From: an uncultured Collinsella sp.
Lineage (GTDB): Bacteria > Actinomycetota > Coriobacteriia > Coriobacteriales > Coriobacteriaceae
Assembly: GCA_958452935.1 (NCBI GenBank)
Contig: CAUDVX010000020.1
Location: forward strand, 1 to 27,872
Direction: 5' to 3'
DNA length: 27,872 bases
Positions 7,107 to 15,546 of this stretch are shown in pieces. Every line of letters starts with the position of its first letter. Within the stretch, counting starts at the first letter, position 1. The notes beneath the pieces were generated by a model. The model saw only the letters and a program-made list of their open reading frames with translations, did no database searches and was not told the origin of the DNA. The position numbers and the translations under genes were made by a program.

Positions 7107-8521
7107 TATATGCCCTCGTCGGCAGACATGCTGCCAGAGTCGCCGCCGTCGGCCGTCATGCCTGCGCCGGTGTCCACGATAAGGGTGTCGCCGTCGCGCA
7201 GTTTGGTGACCGGTACGTCCGCGTTGATCTCGTTTCCCTGGTCATCGCGCTTAACCTGCGTTTTGCCGACCACGGCGTCGTTATCGTTTTGCGTCACGAC
7301 GGTCACCTTTACGCGTCGGGTCTGTTTGCCTTCGCCGTCGGTTGCCACGTTGACGTAATAGTTTTCGCCATCCTCGGTCATGAGCGCCATGGTCGGCACC
7401 ATCACCACATCGTCGAGCTGTTCGGTTACCACCGAGACCTCGGCGGTCATGCCCGGCTTGAGGCGCGCGTCGGGTGCTTCGATGAGGATGTCGACGTTAA
7501 AGGTCACGCTGCCGCCGCCGTTAGCGTCGGAGTTTGCCACCGATGCGATGGCTGTGACCGTTCCCTGGCTCACGATATCGGGAAAGGCCGGATAGGTAAC
7601 ATTGGCGCTCTGCCCAACGGCGATTTTGGCGATATCCTTTTCACCCACCTGAACGGTGACCTTCATCTTGGAGAGGTCGGCGATCTGCATGCACTGCTTG
7701 CCGCCGCTCGTATCGCCTTCGCCCATAATCATGCCGCCCGTCACCGTGGCGCCGACCTTGGCGTTGAGCTCGACGATACTGCCCGAGCTGGGCGCGGTCA
7801 CGGTGCGCTCGGCGGCTTTGGCGTTGGCCTGGTCCAGGGTCGCCTGGGCTGAGGCTAGGTTGCGTTGGGCGCTCGAGACGGCACTCGTGTCGGCGGTGCC
7901 GCTGGCGCCACCCGCGCCTGCCGCATCTGTATCAGTCGTCGGAGCGGCTTGGGCGGCAGCTACCGCTTTCTGCGCGTTGGCGAGGTCTTCCTTGGCAGCT
8001 GTCATTGCGCGCTGCGCCTCGGCTACGTTGCGATCGAGCTCGTCGTTTTTAATGGTCATGAGCACGTCGCCCTCGTTGACGGACTGGCCGGCTTGCACGT
8101 TGATCGATGCCACCGTGCCGTCGACAGAAGGGGAGACCACCGAAGCCGAGATGGGCTTGAGCTGGCCTTTAGCCTCGACGGTGGTCGTAAACGTGCCCTC
8201 AGTGACCATGTCGGTCACCGGCCCGTCGCTACCTGTGGGCCGTGCGCTGATGACCAAGGTCACGACAACGGTGATGAGCACAATGGCGGCCACGACGCCG
8301 GCCGCAATGCCGCGTCGGATGAGCTTTTTGCGCCGACGCTCGGCACGCTTCGCCTTGAGCTTGGCGTAGGCCTCTTCGTCAGAAATCTCGGTTGCATCGC
8401 TTGTGCTGCCGTTTTGCTGTGTGGCGTGCACGTTTGTTATGAGGGGAAGCGTTTCGGTGGCACCCTCGGGCGCTCGCTCGGTATCATTCGGTCCCGGGGT
8501 GATGGTGGGGACATTCGACAT
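7106..8521 (-). CDS. HlyD/MacA-like membrane fusion (adaptor) protein
   Basis: A 471-residue adaptor subunit of the efflux operon. A charged cytoplasmic N-terminus (about 1-69, ending in the basic stretch KAKRAERRRKKLIRR) precedes one membrane helix (about 70-93). A barrel-sandwich/lipoyl half (TVEAKGQLKPISASVVSPSVDG) is followed by an Ala-rich helical hairpin (about 155-245), the second lipoyl half (TVTAPSSGSIVELNAKVG) and beta-barrel domains. It should bridge the permease to the cell envelope; in a Gram-positive cell there is no TolC. The start at 8521 is preferred over an in-frame ATG 63 nt upstream because AAAGGAG lies at 8527-8533. First gene of the operon. Confidence 0.88.
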   Translation of the reverse strand: MSNVPTITPGPNDTERAPEGATETLPLITNVHATQQNGSTSDATEISDEEAYAKLKAKRAERRRKKLIRRGIAAGVVAAIVLITVVVTLVISARPTGSDGPVTDMVTEGTFTTTVEAKGQLKPISASVVSPSVDGTVASINVQAGQSVNEGDVLMTIKNDELDRNVAEAQRAMTAAKEDLANAQKAVAAAQAAPTTDTDAAGAGGASGTADTSAVSSAQRNLASAQATLDQANAKAAERTVTAPSSGSIVELNAKVGATVTGGMIMGEGDTSGGKQCMQIADLSKMKVTVQVGEKDIAKIAVGQSANVTYPAFPDIVSQGTVTAIASVANSDANGGGSVTFNVDILIEAPDARLKPGMTAEVSVVTEQLDDVVMVPTMALMTEDGENYYVNVATDGEGKQTRRVKVTVVTQNDNDAVVGKTQVKRDDQGNEINADVPVTKLRDGDTLIVDTGAGMTADGGDSGSMSADEGI

Positions 8522-8526
8522 GGCAT

Positions 8527-8533
8527 CTCCTTT
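8527..8533 (-). promoter_or_regulatory. Ribosome site fixing the adaptor start
   Basis: AAAGGAG on the minus strand, 5 nt before the ATG at 8521. It excludes the longer reading from 8584, whose first codons would lie inside the hairpin at 8555-8586. Confidence 0.8.
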
Positions 8534-8554
8534 ATAGAAAGTTCTTCGATAAGT

Positions 8555-8586
8555 ATATGCGCCCGTCGCGAGAGGCGGGCGCATAT
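8555..8586. repeat. Perfect 11-bp hairpin before the efflux operon
   Basis: ATATGCGCCCG (8555-8565) pairs perfectly with 8576-8586 around a 10-nt loop. It lies between the L,D-transpeptidase stop and the adaptor start, both on the minus strand. No T-tract follows on either strand, so a simple intrinsic terminator is doubtful. A weak terminator, a 5'-leader structure or an operator for the efflux operon are all possible. Confidence 0.6.
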
Positions 8587-8650
8587 GGCGGTATCTTTCG
8601 GAACTGTTAGATTGGAGCGTCAGTCCCCCGTTGTGCGAAGGCGTGTTTCC

Positions 8651-10396
8651 CTACGAGTGCACGACCACGCACAGGCCGACGCTGATGCAGTCGTGGAGTG
8701 CCTTGGCATCGGCCAGGCGCAGGTTGATGCAGCCGTGGCTTCCGCACCACTTGTACGATTCGGCACTATCGAAACTCGAATCGTTTTGCCAGGTAGCGTC
8801 GTGGAAGCCGACCATATTTCCTTCGAACGGCATCCAGTAGCTGACCGGGCTCTCGTATTTGGGCTTTCCGGTCGCGGGGTCTTTGGCTCCGATGAGCTTG
8901 CTTGCGCCGTCGTTGCTGTTGATCTGCCACACGCCCTCGGGGGTGGCGTCTTCGCCCGGTTTGCCGGAAATAAAGTTGGCCTCCCACACGATATTGCCGT
9001 TCTCGTCGTAGTAGCGCGCGTGCTGCTCGGACAGGTCGACGTCGATATAGGCCTTCCAATCGGGCTCGCCCTTGGCGGTAAACGTGTCGGCCTTCTTGGA
9101 GTACGAAATCTCGATATCGCCGGTCTGCTTGTTATTGATGGCGTCCTCGACCTGCTTGGCGAGCGTGTCGCTGTCGATGGACCAGCCAAAGTCGCCGCCC
9201 TCGACAGCGCACTCCTTGCCGTCGGCGCGCGTCCACCAGCGGGTGGTGCCCACGGTGTTAAAGCCGTTGGCGAGCTCGGCGGCCCAGCTGCTGATCTGCG
9301 ATGTATCGAGCGTGGGGTTGGCCGGATCGGCAAAGCTGATCCACTGCAGCACCGAACTGCCGTCCACCTTACCGGCATCATTGCCGTTGAGCTTAAGGGT
9401 CACGTTGACGCCCAGGAAGTTGTTGGCGGCATCGCATGCAGCCTGAATCTGGTCGTTGGTGAGGGTGCCGTTGAGCGGTTCGTAAGCGTCGTTGCCGATC
9501 TTGGTGATATCGACGTTCTCGGCGAGCGACGCGAGCTCGATCTCGGCATATTTGATGACATGCTCGCGGTTGAGCTTCTCGTCGGAACGGGCCTTCTCAA
9601 CGGTGAACTTGCCGGCCTTTTCGTCATAGGAGCTGGCGGCCTCGAAGGTGCCCGAGCGGCCCTCGTTGAACTCGTCGATGGCGCTGCCCAGGCCCTCCTC
9701 AAACTGCTTTTGATCAAAGGCATCGGAGAGCATGGACAGGTCGACGTCCTGGTCCAAGTCGACCGAGTCGTTCTTGGTAGCGCTATCGGTTTTGCCGCTG
9801 AGCGACGCGATGAGGCGCGATGGCCACAGCAGCGGCCCGTTTTTGCTGATAATCTCGTGGGCGGCTTCCTCGCCATCGACGATGGGCTCGTCGGACTCGG
9901 GCTGGTAGGTCCAGCTAAAGCTGTCATCCGAAACGGTGAGCTTGTAGTGCTTCCATGCCGAGTTGACCTTGGTGGCTGCCGAAGATGCGTTAGAGAGCGA
10001 GATGTCGACGCCGGCGATGGTGGTGTTGGGGTAAGCGACCTGCGAGAACGCCACGACGCCTACGATGTAGACGATCGCGACGAGGCCGAGGACGACAAAG
10101 AGGGCCGTCTTTCCACCCGACTTGCTGCTTTTGTTGGTGCGCTTGTCCGCGGGCCCGCGATTGTTTGCCGCGCGAGCGTGCGAAGGTCCCTGCTTGGGGG
10201 CGGCACCATGTGCGGGACGCTGCTGATATTGTTGATGCGGCTGGTATTGACGCTGATTCGGACGCTGAGAGGCATTGGCCGGGCCGTGTTGTTGGGTGTG
10301 AGCCGGAGCGATGGGGCGCGGCGATTGGACGCCGCCGGTATGCCTACTGGGCTGTTGCGGATCGGGAATCATGCTGCTGCGGTCGATTTGCGACAT
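8651..10396 (-). CDS. Membrane-anchored L,D-transpeptidase (YkuD) with peptidoglycan-binding region
   Basis: A 581-residue cell-wall enzyme that should form 3-3 cross-links or attach groups to peptidoglycan. The cytoplasmic N-terminus (1-96) is rich in Pro and Gln and has basic residues. One membrane anchor lies at about 97-118 (TALFVVLGLVAIVYIVGVVAF). The outer part has a PG_binding_4-like region (PNTTIAGVDISLSNASSA onward, as in VanW-linked proteins). A C-terminal YkuD domain spans about 455-581, with H532 and the catalytic motif SHGCINLR (catalytic C556). The domain order matches large actinobacterial and clostridial L,D-transpeptidases. AAGGAA lies shortly before the ATG. Likely monocistronic, with a TATAAT box upstream. 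Confidence 0.92.
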   Translation of the reverse strand: MSQIDRSSMIPDPQQPSRHTGGVQSPRPIAPAHTQQHGPANASQRPNQRQYQPHQQYQQRPAHGAAPKQGPSHARAANNRGPADKRTNKSSKSGGKTALFVVLGLVAIVYIVGVVAFSQVAYPNTTIAGVDISLSNASSAATKVNSAWKHYKLTVSDDSFSWTYQPESDEPIVDGEEAAHEIISKNGPLLWPSRLIASLSGKTDSATKNDSVDLDQDVDLSMLSDAFDQKQFEEGLGSAIDEFNEGRSGTFEAASSYDEKAGKFTVEKARSDEKLNREHVIKYAEIELASLAENVDITKIGNDAYEPLNGTLTNDQIQAACDAANNFLGVNVTLKLNGNDAGKVDGSSVLQWISFADPANPTLDTSQISSWAAELANGFNTVGTTRWWTRADGKECAVEGGDFGWSIDSDTLAKQVEDAINNKQTGDIEISYSKKADTFTAKGEPDWKAYIDVDLSEQHARYYDENGNIVWEANFISGKPGEDATPEGVWQINSNDGASKLIGAKDPATGKPKYESPVSYWMPFEGNMVGFHDATWQNDSSFDSAESYKWCGSHGCINLRLADAKALHDCISVGLCVVVHS

Positions 10397-10453
10397 CGTA
10401 TATATTTCCTTCGAGTTTCGCCTTGCGGCTCATCGTGTTTTAACTGGGCTTGC

Positions 10454-10459
10454 ATTATA
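10454..10459 (-). promoter_or_regulatory. Candidate -10 box of the L,D-transpeptidase gene
   Basis: A perfect TATAAT on the minus strand, about 58 nt before the start codon at 10396 and in the 117-nt gap after the serine dehydratase gene. No good -35 was seen at 16-18 nt, so this may be a promoter helped by other factors. Confidence 0.45.
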
Positions 10460-10513
10460 GCGATTAGCCTGTTGTTTGTGGTGCGGAAACAGTATCAGTT
10501 TGGAGAAGTCTGT

Positions 10514-12121
10514 CTATCCGCATATGCCGCATTTGGCGCAGGCAGAAAGCGCGGCCGGGGCTTGAGCGATGCCGCCCTTGGCCGTCTCGCGCAGGGTTGC
10601 CGGCAGGGCGTGGCCCACCGAGAGCATCACATGCGCCATCTGGTCAAACGGCACCAGGCTCTTGATGCCGGCGAGCGCGAGCTGGGCCGAGCTGAAGGCC
10701 GCGGCCACGCCGATGGCATTGCGGTTTTGGCACGGCACCTCGACCAGTCCGCCCACGGGGTCGCAAACGAGGCCCAGCAGATTGCTCAGCGCGATGGAGC
10801 TGGCGTCAAGTGCCTGCTCGGGGGTGCCGCCGAGCATCTGCACCAGCGCGGCGGCAGCCATGGCGGCGGCGCTTCCCACCTCGGCCTGGCAGCCGCCCTC
10901 GGCGCCGGCTACGCAGGCGCTCGTGGTGAGGTTGAGGCCGATGGCGGCGGCACAGTAGAGAGCGTCCATGACCTTCTCGTCATCGAGCTGCAGGTGGTCG
11001 GCCAGGGCCAGCACGCAGCCGGGCACGACGCCCGCGGAGCCTGCCGTGGGGGCCGCGACGATCACGCCCATGGTGGCGGAACGCTCAAGTACGGCCATGG
11101 CGCGGGCCACGGCATCGGTCTGAACGGTGCCCATTAAACTGGAGCTAAGGTCGTTGCGGCCGGTGGCATCGACGAGCTTAGCCTCGCCGCCGATAAGCCC
11201 GCCGAGCGAGCGCTGCGGATTGGCGATGGGGGTCGTGGTCTCCTCGCGCATGACGTCGAGCACGCGGCGCATGGCGGCGACGGCGTGCATCTCGCCGGTC
11301 AGACGCGCCTCGCGCACGGCCATGACGGCGCCGATGCCGAGTCCCAGCTCCTCGCATGCGTCGAGCAGCTGCTCGCCGTCGTCGAAGACCTCCTTGGCCG
11401 AGACGCCGGGGGAGAGCGATGATGCCGAGCCGGGGAGCTCAATAAAGGTGGCGTAGCCGACGTTGTCGAGTTTGCGCAGCATGGGGATGACGGTGTCGTC
11501 GGGTGTGCCGTCGGTCTCAAAGACGGAGTAGGCCTGGCCGCCCACCTCGGTGCGGTAGGTACGGCAAAACGCGATGTTTACATGGGCGTAGGCGAGCAGG
11601 TTCGTTAGCGCGGCGAGCACGCCGGGGACGTCCTGGTGCGCCACGAAGAGCGTGGAATACATACCTGAGATGTCGACACCGACGCCGTTGATGCGGCTGA
11701 TGCGCATCTTGCCACCGCCGAGACTCTCGCCGCGGACCTGCGCCGTAGCGCCTGTGTCGTCAACCATCTCGATATCGACGGTGTTGGGGTGGATGGAGGC
11801 GTCGTCGCCCTTGATGTCAAAGTGATATTCGAGGCCCTGCTCGCGTGCGAGGTCGAAGGCCTGCTTGATATTCTCGTCGTCGGTGTCGAGCCCCAGGATG
11901 CCCGCGACGAGCGCGCGGTCGGTGCCGTGGCCGCGGTAGGTGTGGGCGAAGGAGTTCCACAGGCCAAAGATGACCTTGGTGATGCGGCCCTCGAGCAGGC
12001 TGGCGGCCACCTGGGCGCACCGCAGGGCGCCGGCGGTGTGCGATGAGCTGGGGCCGACCATGACGGGCCCCAAGATCTCGAATGCCGAGGTCGTAGCTAG
12101 TGTTTGCGGCTTGCCTGCCAT
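10514..12121 (-). CDS. sdaA: L-serine dehydratase, iron-sulfur dependent, single chain
   Basis: A 535-residue enzyme that deaminates L-serine to pyruvate and ammonia with a [4Fe-4S] cluster. The N-terminal beta-chain-like domain begins with EILGPVMVGPSSSHTAGA. A central ACT-like segment (about 157-204, GMYSTLFVAHQDVPGVLAAL) follows, then the alpha-chain domain. Cluster cysteines are C411 (GGCQAEVG), C453 (LLGLVCDPVGG) and C464 (VEVPCQNRNAIG); their spacing of 42 and 11 residues matches that known for the Legionella single-chain enzyme. The C-terminus ends ACAKCGICG, so a tail cysteine could reach the active site as described for that enzyme. AGGAG at 12127-12131 selects the ATG at 12121 over an upstream in-frame ATG at 12163, which lies in a palindrome arm. 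Confidence 0.93.
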   Translation of the reverse strand: MAGKPQTLATTSAFEILGPVMVGPSSSHTAGALRCAQVAASLLEGRITKVIFGLWNSFAHTYRGHGTDRALVAGILGLDTDDENIKQAFDLAREQGLEYHFDIKGDDASIHPNTVDIEMVDDTGATAQVRGESLGGGKMRISRINGVGVDISGMYSTLFVAHQDVPGVLAALTNLLAYAHVNIAFCRTYRTEVGGQAYSVFETDGTPDDTVIPMLRKLDNVGYATFIELPGSASSLSPGVSAKEVFDDGEQLLDACEELGLGIGAVMAVREARLTGEMHAVAAMRRVLDVMREETTTPIANPQRSLGGLIGGEAKLVDATGRNDLSSSLMGTVQTDAVARAMAVLERSATMGVIVAAPTAGSAGVVPGCVLALADHLQLDDEKVMDALYCAAAIGLNLTTSACVAGAEGGCQAEVGSAAAMAAAALVQMLGGTPEQALDASSIALSNLLGLVCDPVGGLVEVPCQNRNAIGVAAAFSSAQLALAGIKSLVPFDQMAHVMLSVGHALPATLRETAKGGIAQAPAALSACAKCGICG

Positions 12122-12126
12122 GTGTG

Positions 12127-12131
12127 CTCCT
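12127..12131 (-). promoter_or_regulatory. Ribosome site fixing the sdaA start
   Basis: AGGAG on the minus strand, 5 nt before the ATG at 12121. The longer reading frame would start inside the 12145-12170 stem arm, which would be hard to translate. Confidence 0.8.
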
Positions 12132-12144
12132 GTTCTATCCCGTC

Positions 12145-12265
12145 GTCCCGAGGGGCGGGGCATAAGGTCGCCTGCTCGGACAGTCCTGCTCGCGCGGAGA
12201 GCACATTAAGTGCTCTCCGGCTCGTGCGGAACTCGCGATCGACCTTATGCCCCGCCCCTCGGGAC
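12145..12265. repeat. Nested palindrome element (54-nt core family), copy 1
   Basis: A perfect 26-bp outer inverted repeat (12145-12170 with 12240-12265) encloses a 54-nt core (12180-12233). The core centres on the hairpin GGAGAGCAC-ATTAA-GTGCTCTCC (12196-12218) and has near-direct repeats GCTCGCGCGGA / GCTCGTGCGGA on either side. The same core occurs at 18606-18659 with only two changes, which form one compensatory base pair (G12197-C12217 here, A-T there). The outer arms are unrelated in sequence to those of copy 2 yet self-complementary in both. It lies in the sdaA leader, 23 nt before the start codon. Function is not known to me. Confidence 0.85.
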
Positions 12266-12360
12266 TAAGGATACATGGTTGGAGCTGCTAGATGGCAAAA
12301 TTCATTAGCTTGGGACGTGTCTTACCTTGCATATCGAAACATCTTCACCACCGTTTAAAT
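12266..12360. other. Short gap between the sdaA element and the metK terminator
   Basis: Ninety-five AT-richer bases. The sdaA promoter should lie here or further into metK if transcription crosses the palindrome, but I see no convincing -35/-10 pair on the minus strand and no gene. Confidence 0.4.
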
Positions 12361-12397
12361 AAAAAAAGAAGTACCGGTTGTGAACGGTACTTCTTTT
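12361..12397 (-). terminator. Rho-independent terminator of metK
   Basis: A perfect 13-bp stem (12364-12376 with 12385-12397) with an 8-nt loop. On the minus strand it is followed by a T-tract (complement of A12361-A12367), 38 nt after the metK stop. The A-tract side would also give weak termination on the plus strand, but no plus-strand gene ends here. Confidence 0.92.
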
Positions 12398-12434
12398 GAT
12401 GCGTTGTTATTTGGCTGTGGCTTTTCTTGTTAGC

Positions 12435-13715
<1,281 letters not shown>

Positions 13716-13824
13716 GATTGTCCTTTCAAAAACGTGTCCCGGCGACCGTTACCATTCCGCCGAGCTCTATATGCAAAGGCACATCATATCGCGTTAATCG
13801 AATATTCACACCCTTTCCGCATCT

Positions 13825-13897
13825 ACTCATTGGGGACAGACTTAAATGAGTGGCCGGGTACTCATTGGGTAGTCATTTAAGTCTGTCCCCAATGAGT
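13825..13897. repeat. GGGGACAG-type palindrome upstream of gltX
   Basis: A perfect 25-bp inverted repeat (13825-13849 with 13873-13897) around a 23-nt loop. The arms contain GGGGACAGACTTAAATGA. The loop holds a third, partial copy of the arm start (ACTCATTGGG, 13860-13869). It lies between the divergent metK and gltX genes and ends just before the gltX promoter region. GGGGACAG-type palindromes resemble, from general knowledge, elements linked to REP-associated tyrosine transposases; no such gene is in the window. Confidence 0.85.
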
Positions 13898-13910
13898 GGG
13901 TCGGTGCCCT

Positions 13911-13941
13911 TTGTGCGGAGGTTGCTTTGTTGCTTTATACT
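13911..13941 (+). promoter_or_regulatory. Candidate gltX promoter
   Basis: TATACT (13936-13941) is a good -10 box about 40 nt before the gltX start. TTGTGC (13911-13916) is a possible -35 with a long 19-nt spacer. It starts only 14 nt after the palindrome at 13825-13897. Confidence 0.45.
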
Positions 13942-13981
13942 GATGCGGTTAGACATCCATCCAGCAATCGAGGAGATTTCC

Positions 13982-15457
13982 ATGGCATCAGACGTTCGCG
14001 TCCGCTTTGCACCCTCACCGACGGGTAAGCTGCACATCGGCGGCGCCCGCACCGCTATCTATAACTGGGCTTTTGCCCGCGCAAACGGCGGCACGTTCAT
14101 CCTGCGCATCGACGACACTGACCCCACCCGTTCCACCGACGAGAACACGCAGATTATCCTGCGCGCCATGCGTTGGCTGGGTCTTGACTGGGACGAGGGC
14201 CCCGAGGTGGGCGGCAACTTTGGCCCCTATGCCCAGACCGAGCGCCTGGACCTGTACAAGCAGGCCGCCCAGAAGCTTTGGGACGAGGGCAAGGCCTATC
14301 CCTGCTTCTGCACCAAGGAGCAGCTCGAGGCTGACCGCAAGGCCGCGCAGGAGCGCAAGGACCCCTTCCAGGGCTATCAGCGCCGCTGCCGCGATCTGGA
14401 TCCCGAGGAGGCACGCCGTCGCATCGAGGCCGGCGAGCCCTACGTCCTGCGCATCAAGGTGCCCGAGGACCGCGGCGACGTCGTCATCCACGACGTCGTC
14501 CACGGCGAGGTGACCTTCGATGCCAAGGAGCTCGACGACTTTGTCATCTTCCGCTCTGACGGCACGCCCACGTACAACTTTGCGACCGTCGTCGACGACG
14601 CCATGATGAAGATCACCCATGTCATTCGCGGCGACGACCACCTTTCCAACACCCCGCGCCAGGTCATGGTCTACGAGGCCCTCGGCGCGCCCGTGCCCAC
14701 GTTTGCCCACATCTCCATGATTCTTGGCGCCGACGGCAAGAAGCTTTCCAAGCGCCATGGCGCCACCTCGGTGGAGGAGTACCGCGACGCCGGCTACCTG
14801 CCTGACGCTTTCGTCAACTACCTGGCGCTGCTCGGCTGGTCGCTCGACGGCGAGACCACGATCATCCCGCGCGATGTCCTGGCCAGCAAGTTCTCGCTCG
14901 ACCGCATCTCCAAGAACCCAGCGACCTTCGACCCCAAAAAGCTCGACTGGGTCAATGCCGAGTACATCAACGGCATGTCCGACGCCCAGTTTGCCGACGA
15001 GATCATGATCCCCGAGCTGCACGAGGCGGGTCTCATCGAGGGTAATGTCGAGTACGGCGAGGATTGGATCGACGCACTCGCGGCCATCGTCAAGCCGCGC
15101 ACCAAGATGCCGGCCGACGCCGTGACCGTCGCCGCCCCCATCTTTGCCACGGCCGAGACGCTCGAGTATGACGAGAAGTCCGTCAACAAAGGCCTGGCCA
15201 AGGAGGGCATGGGTGCCATTCTGGACGCCGCCAAGGCCGCGCTCGAGGGTGTTACCGAGTGGACCGCCGAGGCCATCGACGCTGCGCTTGAGCCGCTGCC
15301 CGAGCAGATGGACCTCAAGAAGCGCGTGGTATTCCAGGCCGTGCGCGTCGCCGTCTGCGGCAACATGGTGAGCCCCCCGCTGGGCGAGACCATGGCGCTC
15401 GTCGGCCGCGATGACTGCCTGGCGCGTATCGACCGCGCCCGCACGATGGCGCTGTAA
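13982..15457 (+). CDS. gltX: Glutamyl-tRNA synthetase
   Basis: A 491-residue class I aminoacyl-tRNA synthetase that charges tRNA-Glu. The N-terminal Rossmann fold has RFAPSPTGKLHIGGARTA, whose HIGG (18-21) is the HIGH-type motif. The KMSKS-type loop is KLSKR (254-258). The C-terminal helical anticodon-binding region runs from about residue 340. AGGAG (13971-13975) 6 nt before the ATG fixes the start; the longer frame from 13850 would begin inside the palindrome. The two tRNA-Glu genes at 2658-2833 are its substrates. The gene is followed by a terminator and appears monocistronic. Whether it also charges tRNA-Gln (the indirect route with GatCAB) cannot be told from sequence. Confidence 0.96.
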   Translation: MASDVRVRFAPSPTGKLHIGGARTAIYNWAFARANGGTFILRIDDTDPTRSTDENTQIILRAMRWLGLDWDEGPEVGGNFGPYAQTERLDLYKQAAQKLWDEGKAYPCFCTKEQLEADRKAAQERKDPFQGYQRRCRDLDPEEARRRIEAGEPYVLRIKVPEDRGDVVIHDVVHGEVTFDAKELDDFVIFRSDGTPTYNFATVVDDAMMKITHVIRGDDHLSNTPRQVMVYEALGAPVPTFAHISMILGADGKKLSKRHGATSVEEYRDAGYLPDAFVNYLALLGWSLDGETTIIPRDVLASKFSLDRISKNPATFDPKKLDWVNAEYINGMSDAQFADEIMIPELHEAGLIEGNVEYGEDWIDALAAIVKPRTKMPADAVTVAAPIFATAETLEYDEKSVNKGLAKEGMGAILDAAKAALEGVTEWTAEAIDAALEPLPEQMDLKKRVVFQAVRVAVCGNMVSPPLGETMALVGRDDCLARIDRARTMAL

Positions 15458-15480
15458 CAGTCGCGTAAACGCATGTATCC

Positions 15481-15513
15481 GAGCCCCGCTCAATACGAGT
15501 GGGGCTCTTGTTT
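15481..15513 (+). terminator. Terminator after gltX
   Basis: An 11-bp stem with one G-T pair (15481-15491 with 15497-15507), a 5-nt loop and the T-rich tail TTGTTT. It starts 23 nt after the gltX stop and separates gltX from priA. Confidence 0.85.
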
Positions 15514-15546
15514 CTAAAGACGTATGGGATGGGAGGTACAGAGACC

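Noticed and set aside
7865..11137. A 1090-codon open frame on the plus strand
   Set aside because: It is antisense to three well-supported genes (adaptor, L,D-transpeptidase, serine dehydratase). Its length is explained by the GC-rich codon pattern, and its translation is low-complexity Gly/Val/Leu/Asp without recognisable domains.
13716..13824. Possible SAM riboswitch before metK
   Set aside because: The metK leader shows only a weak 5-bp stem and none of the recognisable SAM-I, SAM-II or SAM-IV elements.
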